Shown: positions 42,266-50,374 of the stretch, piece after piece
How the letters are laid out: each line of letters starts with the position of its first letter
Numbering within the stretch: position 1 is the first letter of the stretch
Source: PALSA-129 sp963842505
Lineage (GTDB): Bacteria; Acidobacteriota; Terriglobia; Bryobacterales; Bryobacteraceae
Length of the DNA: 64,000 nucleotides
Assembly: GCA_963842505.1 (NCBI GenBank)
Contig: CAWJGZ010000001.1
Span: 372,001-436,000 of the forward strand
Direction of reading: 5' to 3'
The notes under the pieces: model-generated
The model's input: the letters and a program-made list of their open reading frames with translations, nothing else
Databases searched by the model: none
What the model was told of the DNA's origin: nothing
Translations under genes and position numbers: made by a program

Positions 42266-42450
42266 AGCTTAAGCGCGTCCCGCCTCGATGTTCAGCATCA
42301 TTCGTTCCAGCATCCTCGTAAAAGACAGCCCCAGCCCAGCCAATTGCCGATTCAAATCTATCCGATGCAGCAATGGGAAAATTTGGTTCACAGTTTCGAC
42401 GCGCGGCGCGAGCCTTACCGCTGAAATCCCCTACAGTAAATCCACTACAA

Positions 42451-43566
42451 TTAGCCCCGGCTCCGTTCGTATAAGTACACCGCTTGCTCGGTGTGACTTG
42501 CGGCATCGCCTGTCGCAACCGCAAATCGGCCGCCTTGCCAGAGCGAGCCGGCGGCGTATTCCCCATCCTTGCGCAAGGCGTAAAAATTCAGGTCGACGGC
42601 CGCCAGGCGCTTCTTGTCATCGTCGAAATTTCGAGAAACGCGTTTCAGCGCATCCAGAATGGCGTCTTTCGGCGGCATGCCATGCTTCATGTTTTCTACC
42701 ACCGTATGCGCGCCGCACACCCGCAGGTTCTCTTCTCCGCGGCCGGTAGAGCCGGCGCCGCCGACGTCCTGATCCAGCCAGAGCCCGCCACCAATGATGG
42801 GCGAATCGCCGCAGCGGCCGGGTATCTTCCATGCCATCCCGCTGGTGGTAGTCACCGCCGACATCTCGCCCCTCTGGTTCAGTGAAATGCAATTGATCGT
42901 GCCGTGCGGAGGGTGAATGGCGTACTCCCAGGCCTGCTCCAGCACCTCCTCGGGGGCCTTCGGGAACATGCCTTTCAGCTCCCGCAGCACCGCGGCTTTC
43001 TGTTTTTCCGGCGGGGCATCCAAACCCGGGCCCCAGTTGGTGTGACCATTGGGGTCGCGGAGCGACATCTTCCAGGCAACCCACGCGATCCGCGATTCTT
43101 CCGTAAGGAGATTCTCTTCCTGGAAGCCCATGGCTTTGGCGAATTTCAGGGCGCCCGCGCCAACCAGCATCATGTGATCGGTCTGCTCCATCACGAGTTT
43201 GGCAACCTTGGACGGGGTCTTGATGCCTTCGATAGCTCCCACGGCGCCCATGCGGCGGGTAGGCCCATGGATGCAACTGGCGTCCAGTTGCACCACTCCG
43301 TCTTCGTTGGGCAGACCGCCATATCCTACGCTGTTGTCGCGCGGATCCAGCTCGACAATGTTGACACCCGCAATCACCGCATCCAGCGTGTCGCCGCCGC
43401 CCTTGATCACTTCAACCGCCTTGGCGCAGCAATTCACGCCGCCGTCGTTGCGGTTGGCGCTGGAGATCACCACTGGCCGGGATTTGGATTGGCCCTTAAG
43501 GGCCTGCACGATGGGCAGCGCGGCCGCACCCAGCACCGCGGCCCGCCGGCTGAAGGTATTAGACAT
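42451..43566 (-). CDS. Tat-exported N4-(beta-N-acetylglucosaminyl)-L-asparaginase / isoaspartyl peptidase-like Ntn hydrolase
   Basis: 371 residues from the ATG at 43566, preceded by AGGGAGAAA. The N-terminal SRRAAVLGAAALP is a Tat signal. Family motifs: GGDTLDAVIAGVNIVELDP, SVGYGGLPNEDG, and the autoproteolysis site HGTINCISLN, where the Thr would become the N-terminal nucleophile. GRCGDSPIIGGGLWLD follows as substrate-binding loop. It probably removes N-glycan linked Asn or isoaspartyl residues in the periplasm. It lies upstream of the act operon on the same strand, but with its own ribosome-binding site and a 185-bp gap. Confidence 0.88.
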   Translation of the reverse strand: MSNTFSRRAAVLGAAALPIVQALKGQSKSRPVVISSANRNDGGVNCCAKAVEVIKGGGDTLDAVIAGVNIVELDPRDNSVGYGGLPNEDGVVQLDASCIHGPTRRMGAVGAIEGIKTPSKVAKLVMEQTDHMMLVGAGALKFAKAMGFQEENLLTEESRIAWVAWKMSLRDPNGHTNWGPGLDAPPEKQKAAVLRELKGMFPKAPEEVLEQAWEYAIHPPHGTINCISLNQRGEMSAVTTTSGMAWKIPGRCGDSPIIGGGLWLDQDVGGAGSTGRGEENLRVCGAHTVVENMKHGMPPKDAILDALKRVSRNFDDDKKRLAAVDLNFYALRKDGEYAAGSLWQGGRFAVATGDAASHTEQAVYLYERSRG

Positions 43567-43842
43567 GAGATTTCTCCCTGCGCGATAGCGGGTTAGATGC
43601 CGCCCTGCCGGCCGCCCCGCCAACCACGGAGCGCCAGACTTTTCGCGAAGATTTGTCATTATGTCACAAGCCAAGCGGGACGGAGTACTCCGGTTTAAGC
43701 GAGGATCTTGGACCGTGGAAAGGCTGAAGAAATGGCCCGTCAACGGGCTTGGCAGGCTGAAGCCAATCCGTTCTTGCTATCGGGTACAATACTCTCAGAT
43801 ATTAATAACTCTAAGCCTACAATCAGGGGGTAAGAGGTCTCC

Positions 43843-44319
43843 ATGGAACGAACCATTTCATTTACGCTCAACGGCAAGCCCGCCAGCGTGAAGGTCGACG
43901 ATGAGCGCATGCTGTTGTGGGTGCTGCGCTCCGACCTCGGCCTTACCGGTACCAAGTTCGGCTGCGGCGAAGGCTTATGCGGCGCCTGCACCGTCATCGT
44001 CGATAAGCAGGCCGTCCGGTCCTGCTCTACACCGGTCAAGGATGTTGCCGGCAAACACGTTATCACCATCGAAGGTCTTGGCCAGGATGGCCTCCACGCC
44101 ATCCAGCGAGCCTTTCTGGAGCACCACGCTTTTCAGTGCGGCTATTGCACTTCGGGAATGATTCTCACCGCTTACGCGTTGCTCCTCAAAACTCCCAAGC
44201 CAACCCACGATGAGATCATTCGCCACATGGACGACAATCTGTGCCGCTGCGGCGCGCACGTACGCATCGTGGACGCCATTCAGGATGCCGCCGGCATCGC
44301 TAAAGGAGGTGCGCTGTGA
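43843..44319 (+). CDS. Molybdenum hydroxylase small subunit, 2x[2Fe-2S] (IorA/CoxS type)
   Basis: 158 residues. N-terminal plant-type ferredoxin cysteines are in GCGEGLCGACTVIVD with a fourth in AVRSC. The C-terminal four-helix domain has CGYCTSGMILTAYALL and CRCGAHVRI. It moves electrons from the molybdenum site of its partner. The stop overlaps the partner gene start by 4 bp. AGAGG precedes the ATG. The partner being Tat-type suggests the folded pair is exported together. Confidence 0.93.
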   Translation: MERTISFTLNGKPASVKVDDERMLLWVLRSDLGLTGTKFGCGEGLCGACTVIVDKQAVRSCSTPVKDVAGKHVITIEGLGQDGLHAIQRAFLEHHAFQCGYCTSGMILTAYALLLKTPKPTHDEIIRHMDDNLCRCGAHVRIVDAIQDAAGIAKGGAL

Positions 44320-46439
44320 ACCAGCATGAGTTGACCCTGAGCCGCCGCGGTTTCTTCGCCGTAGCCGGGACCGGCCTGTTCGTTTTCTTCGGCGTCGACC
44401 GCGCCAATGCCTACCAGGAGCCGGCGCGGTTGCCGCAACGCCAGAACATGCCGGCCGATCTCAACGCTTACCTCCACATCGGCGCCGATGGCCGCGTCAC
44501 CTGTTTCTCCGGCAAGGTGGAACTCGGACAGGGCGCCATGACCTCGCTCGCGCAACTCCTCGCTGAGGAACTCGACGTCGACTACAACTCCGTCGACATG
44601 GTCCTCGGCGACACTGACCTGTGCCCTTACGACATGGGCACCTTCGGCTCCATGTGCATCCCCATATTCGGCCCGGCGCTGCGCGCCGCCGCCGCCGAGG
44701 CGCGCGCCGTCCTGCTCCAAATGGCCGCTGAACAACTCCAGGCGCCCGTCGAACGTCTGCAGGCCAAGGCCGGTGTCGTCACCGATCCCTCCACGCCTTC
44801 CAAACGCGTCACCTACGCACAACTGGTCGAAGGCAAACGCATCGAGCGCCACCTGGCCAACGTGCCCCTGAAGCCTGTGGCGAAGTTCACCATTGCCGCG
44901 CATCCCGCCGCCCGCAAGGACGCGCCGGACAAGGTTACCGGCAAGGCAAAGTACGCCGCCGATTTTACCTTCCCCGGCTTGCTGCATGGCCGCGTCGTCA
45001 GGCCCCCGGCGCACGGCGCCAAACTCCTCAGCGCCGATACCAGCGCCGCCGAAAAGTTCGGCGCCCGCGTGGTCAGGGATGGCGACCTGCTGGCCGTCTT
45101 GCACGAGCGCCCCGACCTGGCCGACCGCGCGCTCAGTCTCGTCAAAGCACAGTTCGACCCTCCGCCACCCACCGTCGATGACAAAACCATCTTCGACCAC
45201 CTCCTCAAGACCGCGCCGCCATCCCGCCCCGCCGGCGCTACCGGCGACCTGGCTGCGGGAGAGAAGGCTTCCACCACCATCGTCGAAGAAACCTATCTCA
45301 ACAGCTACGTGGCGCACGCGCCCATCGAAACTCACTCCGCCACCGCCAATATCGAAAATGGCAAGGCCACCGTGTGGGTCAGTACGCAGGCCCCGTTCTC
45401 CGTCAAACCGCAAGTGGCGCAGGCCCTCGCCTTAACCCCGCAGAATGTGCGCATCATCACGCCCTATGTCGGCGGTGGCTTCGGTGGCAAATCCGCCGGG
45501 CCTCAGGCCGTCGAGGCCGCCCGCCTCGCCAAGGCCACCGGCAAACCTGTCCAGGTGGTCTGGAACCGTGCCGAAGAATTCTTCCTCGATACTTTCCGTC
45601 CGGCAGCCGTCGTGAAAATCCGTGCCGGCCTCACCAGCGCCGGAAAGATCGCCTTCTGGGATTTCAACGTGGTCGGCGCCGGTGAGCGCGAGTCCGTATC
45701 CTTTTACGACATCCCCAACAAGCGCGCCCTCTCGGCCGGCGGCTGGCAGGGCGGCAACCCTCCCGGCATGCACCCCTTCGCAGTCGGCCCGTGGCGCGCT
45801 CCCTCGGTCAACACTAATTCTTTCGCGCGCGAATCCCACATGGACATCCTGGCGGCCAAGGCTGGCATCGATCCGCTCGAGTTCCGCCTGAATCATCTCT
45901 CCGACCCTCGCCTGCGTCGCGTCCTGGAAGCCGCCGCCAAACAATTCGGCTGGAAGCCCGCCAAAGCCCCCAGCGGGCGCGGCGTCGGCGTCGCCTGCGG
46001 CACTTACTCCGGCGCTTGCTCCGCCACCATGGCGGAGGTCTCCGTCAACCGGACCACCGGCCACGTGCAGGTGAAGCGCATGGTCTCCGCCCTGGATGTG
46101 GGCTGGGCAGTCAATCCCGACGGCATGCGCCAGCAAATGGAAGGCTGCCTCACCATGGGTTTAGGCTACGCGCTCACCGAAGAGGTCCACTTCAAAGATG
46201 GTGAAGTGCTCGACCGCAACTTCGGCAGCTATGAGATCCCGCGATTCTCCTGGCTTCCCAAGGTCGAGACTATCCTGATCGACAACCCCGAAGCCGCCGC
46301 GCTCGGTGGTGGCGAGCCGCCCATCATCACCGTGGGCGCGGTGGTTGCCAACGCTATCTACGACGCCGTGGGCGCCAGAATGTTTCAATTGCCCATGACT
46401 CCGGAGCGAATCACCGAGGCGCTTACGAAAAAGGGCTGA
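44316..46439 (+). CDS. Molybdenum hydroxylase large subunit (isoquinoline 1-oxidoreductase/aldehyde dehydrogenase type)
   Basis: 707 residues of the xanthine oxidase family, IorB-like by length and by the Tat-type N-terminus (SRRGFFAVAGTGLFVFF). Visible motifs: GKVELGQGAMTSLAQLLAEE, DKVTGKAKYAADF, PYVGGGFGGKSAG (cofactor binding), and GGGEPPIITVGA with the catalytic Glu. It should bind a molybdopterin cytosine dinucleotide cofactor and hydroxylate aldehydes or N-heterocycles; the true substrate is unknown. No XdhC-like maturation gene and no cytochrome partner follow. Confidence 0.93.
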   Translation: MNQHELTLSRRGFFAVAGTGLFVFFGVDRANAYQEPARLPQRQNMPADLNAYLHIGADGRVTCFSGKVELGQGAMTSLAQLLAEELDVDYNSVDMVLGDTDLCPYDMGTFGSMCIPIFGPALRAAAAEARAVLLQMAAEQLQAPVERLQAKAGVVTDPSTPSKRVTYAQLVEGKRIERHLANVPLKPVAKFTIAAHPAARKDAPDKVTGKAKYAADFTFPGLLHGRVVRPPAHGAKLLSADTSAAEKFGARVVRDGDLLAVLHERPDLADRALSLVKAQFDPPPPTVDDKTIFDHLLKTAPPSRPAGATGDLAAGEKASTTIVEETYLNSYVAHAPIETHSATANIENGKATVWVSTQAPFSVKPQVAQALALTPQNVRIITPYVGGGFGGKSAGPQAVEAARLAKATGKPVQVVWNRAEEFFLDTFRPAAVVKIRAGLTSAGKIAFWDFNVVGAGERESVSFYDIPNKRALSAGGWQGGNPPGMHPFAVGPWRAPSVNTNSFARESHMDILAAKAGIDPLEFRLNHLSDPRLRRVLEAAAKQFGWKPAKAPSGRGVGVACGTYSGACSATMAEVSVNRTTGHVQVKRMVSALDVGWAVNPDGMRQQMEGCLTMGLGYALTEEVHFKDGEVLDRNFGSYEIPRFSWLPKVETILIDNPEAAALGGGEPPIITVGAVVANAIYDAVGARMFQLPMTPERITEALTKKG

Positions 46440-46523
46440 CCTCGATTTTGTGGGGCAGTCGCTTTCGCCGGCGAACCGATTTTTTCACAGCTCCCAGGCA
46501 ATCTTGCCCGTATAGAACCCGGG

Positions 46524-47369
46524 CTAGCCCACCCCGCTCTTCCGCGTGCGCTTTTTGGGCACAACCTCGTCTGCCGCTGCGGCTGCGGTCGCCGCGCTGG
46601 CCGGCTTGCGCTTCTCGGCGAGGCTCTTTTTCAGCGCCTCCATGATGTCGATCACCGGCGCGATATGCGTTTCCGGAGTCGCCACCACTTTGCGCCCTTC
46701 GATCTTGGCCTCGATCATCTTCTGCAGGTTCTCGCGATAATCGTCGTGGTATTTCTGCGGCTCAAACTCGGTTTCGAGTGAGGAAATCAGCATCTTCGCC
46801 ATCGCCAGTTCTTTGTCCTTGACCAGCGTGGTGTCGGTGCGGAACTCTTCCACCTGCCGGATCTCGTCCTGGTAAAACATGGTGTGCGAGAGAATTCCCT
46901 TGGCGCCCGGCCGCAGGATGATGATGTGCTCGCGATTGTGCATCGCCACCTTGGCCACGCCGTAGTAACCGGAATCCCTCAGCGCCTGAAAGAGCAGCGC
47001 ATACGGCTTCTCGCCGCCTTCATCCGGCGCCATGTAGTAAGAGCTCTCCAGATAGACCGGGTCCACGTCGCTGGCCTTGACAAATTCCAGAATCTCCATC
47101 ACCTTGGCCGTTTTGGGTGCGACCTTCTTGATATCTTCGTCTTCGATCTCGACGTAGTGATCCTTCTCGTACTCGTAGCCTTTCACCAGCTCGCCACGCG
47201 GCACCGGCTTGTCCTCGGCCTGGCAGTAAGTCACCTGGCGGATCCGCGAATGGTCGTCTTTGTGAAGCAGGTTGAAGCTGATGGTTTCACTTCGCGCCGC
47301 GCTGAATAGCCGGATCGGAAACGAGACCAGCCCAAAATTAAGGTGCCCCTTCCAGACACTCGATGCCAT
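46524..47369 (-). CDS. ku: Non-homologous end-joining protein Ku
   Basis: 281 residues. The Ku core runs from VWKGHLNFGLVSFPIRLF through CQAEDKPVPRGELVKGYEY, DPVYLESSYYMAPDEGG and MHNREHIIILRPGAKGILSH. The C-terminal 30 residues are Lys-, Ala- and Arg-rich, ending PKKRTRKSGVG, as in bacterial Ku tails that recruit ligase D. It binds DNA ends for repair. No ligD gene lies within the window, so the partner is elsewhere. Confidence 0.95.
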   Translation of the reverse strand: MASSVWKGHLNFGLVSFPIRLFSAARSETISFNLLHKDDHSRIRQVTYCQAEDKPVPRGELVKGYEYEKDHYVEIEDEDIKKVAPKTAKVMEILEFVKASDVDPVYLESSYYMAPDEGGEKPYALLFQALRDSGYYGVAKVAMHNREHIIILRPGAKGILSHTMFYQDEIRQVEEFRTDTTLVKDKELAMAKMLISSLETEFEPQKYHDDYRENLQKMIEAKIEGRKVVATPETHIAPVIDIMEALKKSLAEKRKPASAATAAAAADEVVPKKRTRKSGVG

Positions 47370-47496
47370 AATTGCTTACCTCTCTGACTCGCTTGGTTTC
47401 CAGCGTACTACACAGTCAACGCAATGTAAATGGATGAGCTTCCCGCTGGTGGGCCCGTAACGGCGCCGGGTAAGATCGCGATTATGACAGGCTGGA

Positions 47497-48483
47497 TTAC
47501 TGGGAATCCGGCTTGACGGCGTAGTAACCTTTGCGGGCCTGGGCTTTGAGATCTTTGTTGGCGAGCTTGATGTCCAGTTTGCGGTAGGAACCGTCCTTGG
47601 CGTCGTTCAGGGGAGTGTAACCGATCGAGTACTGGCTGCGCATTTCCTCCTGCAACTCCTTGAAGACCACATCCAGGGTGTTCTTGCGGTCGACCCTGTA
47701 GACGTGGCCACCGGTGTCGTCGGACATACGGTGGAGGGTGGCGCCGCCCGCATTGCCCATGCCCCAACCAAAGCCGCCGTAGGCGCTGGGATCGGAATAC
47801 TCAATGCTATAGATCACGGCGTCGGCCTTCTGAGCTGCCATCACGGCATCGTCGATCTTGAGGCGGCTGCCTTCGTCAACGCCATCGGTGATCACTACGA
47901 TCACTTTGCGGCCCACCTGCTTCTGTAACTGATCGTGGGCGGCCAGATAAACGGCGTCATAGAGGACCGTGCCGCGGGGGCCTCCGGCCGTGGGTACGGG
48001 ACCCGGTCCGAGACCGCCGACGCCGGAACTCACGCGCAGATCGTTCATGGCGTTGTTGAGCAGCCGGGCGGAGCTGGTATAGTCCTGCAAAAGCTCGGCC
48101 TCTTCGCCGAAGCTGATCAGAAAGGCTTCGTCCTGCTTGCGCAGAACCTGGGCGAAGAACTGCGAGGCGGCGTTGCGCTCGATCTGGATCAAGTTGCGCT
48201 GGCTGCCGGAGACGTCAATCAGCAGGCCAATAGTGAGCGGGAGATCGGTTTCCCGCGTGAAATACTTGATGGGCTGCGCCTTGCCGTCTTCCAGGATGGT
48301 GAAATCGTCTTTGGTGAGGTTGGGGATGAGCGCGCCCTTTTTATCGCGGACGGAGGCCAGCACGCTGACCACATCGACTTCCACTTTGATGGAAGGCAGC
48401 TCGTCCACGGGCTTCGCCTGCTGAGGAGGATTGGTCTGCGCGAAGAGCGCCGCAGCGAGAGAGAAAACGCAAAGAAGTCGCAT
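47497..48483 (-). CDS. VWFA-domain secreted protein of acidobacterial type
   Basis: 328 residues from the ATG at 48483, giving the signal MRLLCVFSLAAALFAQ. An N-terminal beta domain with VDVVSVLASVRDKKG, IPNLTKDDFTILEDG and RETDLPLTIGLLIDVSGS shows the start of the von Willebrand factor A fold. DVSGS (MIDAS-like DxSxS) and VIVVITDGVDEGS are the metal-site loops. It matches the VWFA-related family that is expanded in Acidobacteria. The role is unknown, probably adhesion or complex assembly. It is divergent from the glycosylase gene with only 43 bp between. Confidence 0.88.
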   Translation of the reverse strand: MRLLCVFSLAAALFAQTNPPQQAKPVDELPSIKVEVDVVSVLASVRDKKGALIPNLTKDDFTILEDGKAQPIKYFTRETDLPLTIGLLIDVSGSQRNLIQIERNAASQFFAQVLRKQDEAFLISFGEEAELLQDYTSSARLLNNAMNDLRVSSGVGGLGPGPVPTAGGPRGTVLYDAVYLAAHDQLQKQVGRKVIVVITDGVDEGSRLKIDDAVMAAQKADAVIYSIEYSDPSAYGGFGWGMGNAGGATLHRMSDDTGGHVYRVDRKNTLDVVFKELQEEMRSQYSIGYTPLNDAKDGSYRKLDIKLANKDLKAQARKGYYAVKPDSQ

Positions 48484-48526
48484 GCCGGTACAATAGGGAC
48501 GTATTGGGAACAGATCCTGTTTCACT

Positions 48527-49129
48527 ATGAAAGAAGCCATACACCACCTCCGGCACAGCGATCCAATCCTGGCGGAAATCATCCAACGGGTTGGCGATTA
48601 CCGCATTGAGTTCCGCGAACCGGGCCTTGAAACGCTGGTGAAGTCGATTGTATACCAGCAGTTGAGCGGGCGGGTGGCGAGCATCATTTTCGAACGGCTG
48701 GTGAAGGCCTCCGGCGGCGCGCTGACCTCGGCAGCCATCCTGAGGCTGCGTCCGGACCGCATGCGCAAGCTGGGTCTCTCGAAGCAGAAAACCGAGTATA
48801 TCCGCGACCTGGCCCGCCACACCCGGGACCGCCGCATAGTCTTCGAGGAACTGGAAACGCTGAGCGACGCGGAAGTGATCGACCGGCTCACCGCGGTGAA
48901 GGGCATCGGCGTATGGACGGTGCACATGTTCCTGATGTTCGCGCTGCGGCGTACCGACGTGCTGCCGGTGGGCGATTTGGGGATTCGCAACGCCATCAAG
49001 GTCGCCTACGGCATGAAGGAATCGCCCACGCCGGCGGAAGTGGAAGCCATGGGCGCTCGGTGGCGGCCGTACTGCACAGTGGCGAGCTGGTACCTGTGGC
49101 GGAGCCTGGAGCCCAACGCGAATTTGTGA
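48527..49129 (+). CDS. DNA-3-methyladenine glycosylase II-like (HhH-GPD, AlkA family)
   Basis: 200 residues of the HhH-GPD superfamily. SIVYQQLSGRVASIIFERL matches the AlkA opening helices, VKGIGVWTVHMFLM is the helix-hairpin-helix, and PVGDLGIRNAI contains the catalytic Asp. It should excise alkylated purines from DNA. It lacks the N-terminal beta domain of Escherichia AlkA and the iron-sulfur cluster of EndoIII, like the short Gram-positive and archaeal forms. Confidence 0.92.
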   Translation: MKEAIHHLRHSDPILAEIIQRVGDYRIEFREPGLETLVKSIVYQQLSGRVASIIFERLVKASGGALTSAAILRLRPDRMRKLGLSKQKTEYIRDLARHTRDRRIVFEELETLSDAEVIDRLTAVKGIGVWTVHMFLMFALRRTDVLPVGDLGIRNAIKVAYGMKESPTPAEVEAMGARWRPYCTVASWYLWRSLEPNANL

Positions 49130-49285
49130 TCACTCAGCCGTGCCGGTGATTGCACGCTGATTACGGGATTTTAATTCCACAGGATGTTGAAAGTTCCAAC
49201 GTTAGAAGTATAATTATTTCAGCAAATCAAGATCTTGAGGTATGCTTTAACCTCAGACGAGTACAACCTTAGGAGCAAAAAACAA

Positions 49286-49540
49286 ATGCGCATGTTGAAA
49301 CTGGCGATTCCGGCGGGTATTGTGGCGGCGGGCTTTTTGTTCTGTACCACGGCGAGCTACGGTAAGCCGGAATACCAGAAGAAAGAGAATCTGAAGTCCT
49401 GCACCACCTGTCATGTTAAAGTGGGCGCCCCGGCTGCCATGAAGACCGATCCGAGCCTGACCGAGATCGGCAAGTGCTACGCCGCTAACGACCATTCGCT
49501 GGCGAAGTGTAAAGTTCCGGCCGACGCGAAGAAGCAGTAG
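49286..49540 (+). CDS. Small monohaem cytochrome c-type protein
   Basis: 84 residues from the ATG at 49286 with AGGAG 10 nt upstream. The signal peptide MRMLKLAIPAGIVAAGFLF ends near TASYG. One CTTCH haem site is followed by HVKVGAP, and there is a further cysteine pair (GKCYAAN, LAKCKVP). There is no obvious Met ligand in the usual place. It probably works as a periplasmic electron carrier, but no redox partner lies next to it. A terminator follows at 49635. Confidence 0.8.
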   Translation: MRMLKLAIPAGIVAAGFLFCTTASYGKPEYQKKENLKSCTTCHVKVGAPAAMKTDPSLTEIGKCYAANDHSLAKCKVPADAKKQ

Positions 49541-49634
49541 GGCCGCTCGAGTCCGGTACGCGGGTTCGCACGATCCCGCAAAACGTGGTTCCGGTTGGGG
49601 ACAGATCCGGACCGTAACAATTGTTGATGAAAAC

Positions 49635-49666
49635 GGAGGCCGGCGTCACCGCTGGCCTCTGTTTTT
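49635..49666 (+). terminator. Rho-independent terminator after the small cytochrome c gene
   Basis: GGAGGCCGGCG (49635-49645) pairs with CGCTGGCCTCT (49650-49660) with a 4-nt loop TCAC and a GTTTTTG tail. It is a clear intrinsic terminator about 95 bp after the stop. Confidence 0.85.
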
Positions 49667-49671
49667 GTTCT

Positions 49672-49711
49672 GAGCCGCGACTTGTCGCACGACCGTCAGG
49701 GAGCGGAGGGC
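49672..49711 (+). repeat. REP-type element, copy A
   Basis: GAGCCGCGAC (49672-49681), a 9-nt insertion TTGTCGCAC, then GACCGTCAGGGAGCGGAGGG to 49710. It is the core REP found in copies B and C but interrupted. It flanks the RAYT gene on its downstream side and forms an inverted pair with copy B. Confidence 0.75.
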
Positions 49712-49753
49712 TACACTGAGGCTGCGCCGGCCTCTAGCGGGTGTTTTGTTCCG

Positions 49754-49781
49754 GCTCTCCGCTCCCTTACGGTCGCGGCTC
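49754..49781 (-). repeat. REP-type element, copy B, overlapping the RAYT stop codon
   Basis: On the minus strand it reads GAGCCGCGACCGTAAGGGAG then CGGAGAGC. The last five codons (TEPRP) and the TAA stop of the RAYT gene fall at and within this REP, so the gene end and the repeat share sequence. Confidence 0.8.
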
Positions 49782-50270
49782 GGTGTGGAGGAGTAGCTCC
49801 ATCGGTGCCCCTTGGCCATCCGCCACATAGCTGACCGCGCGGTCTATGGCCTGGCGATTCCAGAGATAGCGAGTGCTGCCATGCCGCGACCATCGGCGCC
49901 GATGCGGCAAGTCCAGTCCGGATTGGTTAAAAGCCCGGCTTGCATACGCCTTCAAGGCAGTCAAGACGGGCTCGGGGAGTTCTGGGGCATCAAGAACGGC
50001 ATGTACGTGGGAGCTTCTAACGTGCGCCGCTATCGGGAGCCAATCCCGGTGGGCACAAACTTCGAGAATGGAGCGGATGACGATGCTCCGCCGGGGCGCG
50101 TCCAGATGGTATCGAGCCTGTGACATGTTGCGTCGCTCGGCGTCGATCCAAGTTGGTTCGCAGGGCAAGTATCGGCTACCGGCCAGGTTGTGATTGCGGT
50201 CAACCGTTCCCCTTTCGTCCCCGTGCAGGCGGGTGCCATAACAGGAAAACGTGAGTAGATAGGTCACCAT
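49767..50270 (-). CDS. REP-associated tyrosine transposase (RAYT, Y1/HUH)
   Basis: 167 residues. It begins MVTYLLTFSCYGTRLHGDER, characteristic of RAYTs. The HUH metal motif is HVH (88-90) in HVRSSHVHAVLDA, and the likely nucleophile is Tyr148 in AIDRAVSYVADGQG. RAYTs nick single-stranded DNA at REP palindromes and are thought to spread them. REP copies A and B lie at its 3' end and copy C at 50330 on its 5' side, so the whole 49672-50355 forms one REP/RAYT unit. The frame is intact. Confidence 0.88.
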   Translation of the reverse strand: MVTYLLTFSCYGTRLHGDERGTVDRNHNLAGSRYLPCEPTWIDAERRNMSQARYHLDAPRRSIVIRSILEVCAHRDWLPIAAHVRSSHVHAVLDAPELPEPVLTALKAYASRAFNQSGLDLPHRRRWSRHGSTRYLWNRQAIDRAVSYVADGQGAPMELLLHTEPRP

Positions 50271-50329
50271 CCCGATGGTGCTCCGCCGGATGCCTTTGTC
50301 TCACGTTTCTTGCCAACACACGGCCCACC

Positions 50330-50355
50330 GAGCCGCGACCGTGAGGGAGCGGGCC
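50330..50355 (+). repeat. REP-type element, copy C
   Basis: GAGCCGCGACCGTGAGGGAG then CGGGCC. It differs from copy B by one base in the first 23 and lies 60 bp upstream of the RAYT start, in inverted orientation to copy B. Confidence 0.8.
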
Positions 50356-50374
50356 ACCACTGGGCAGCGTCGAG

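Noticed and set aside
49312..49855. CRISPR-like repetition suspected around the REP elements
   Set aside because: The repeats are few, inverted and unevenly spaced and flank a RAYT gene, so they are REPs and not a CRISPR array.
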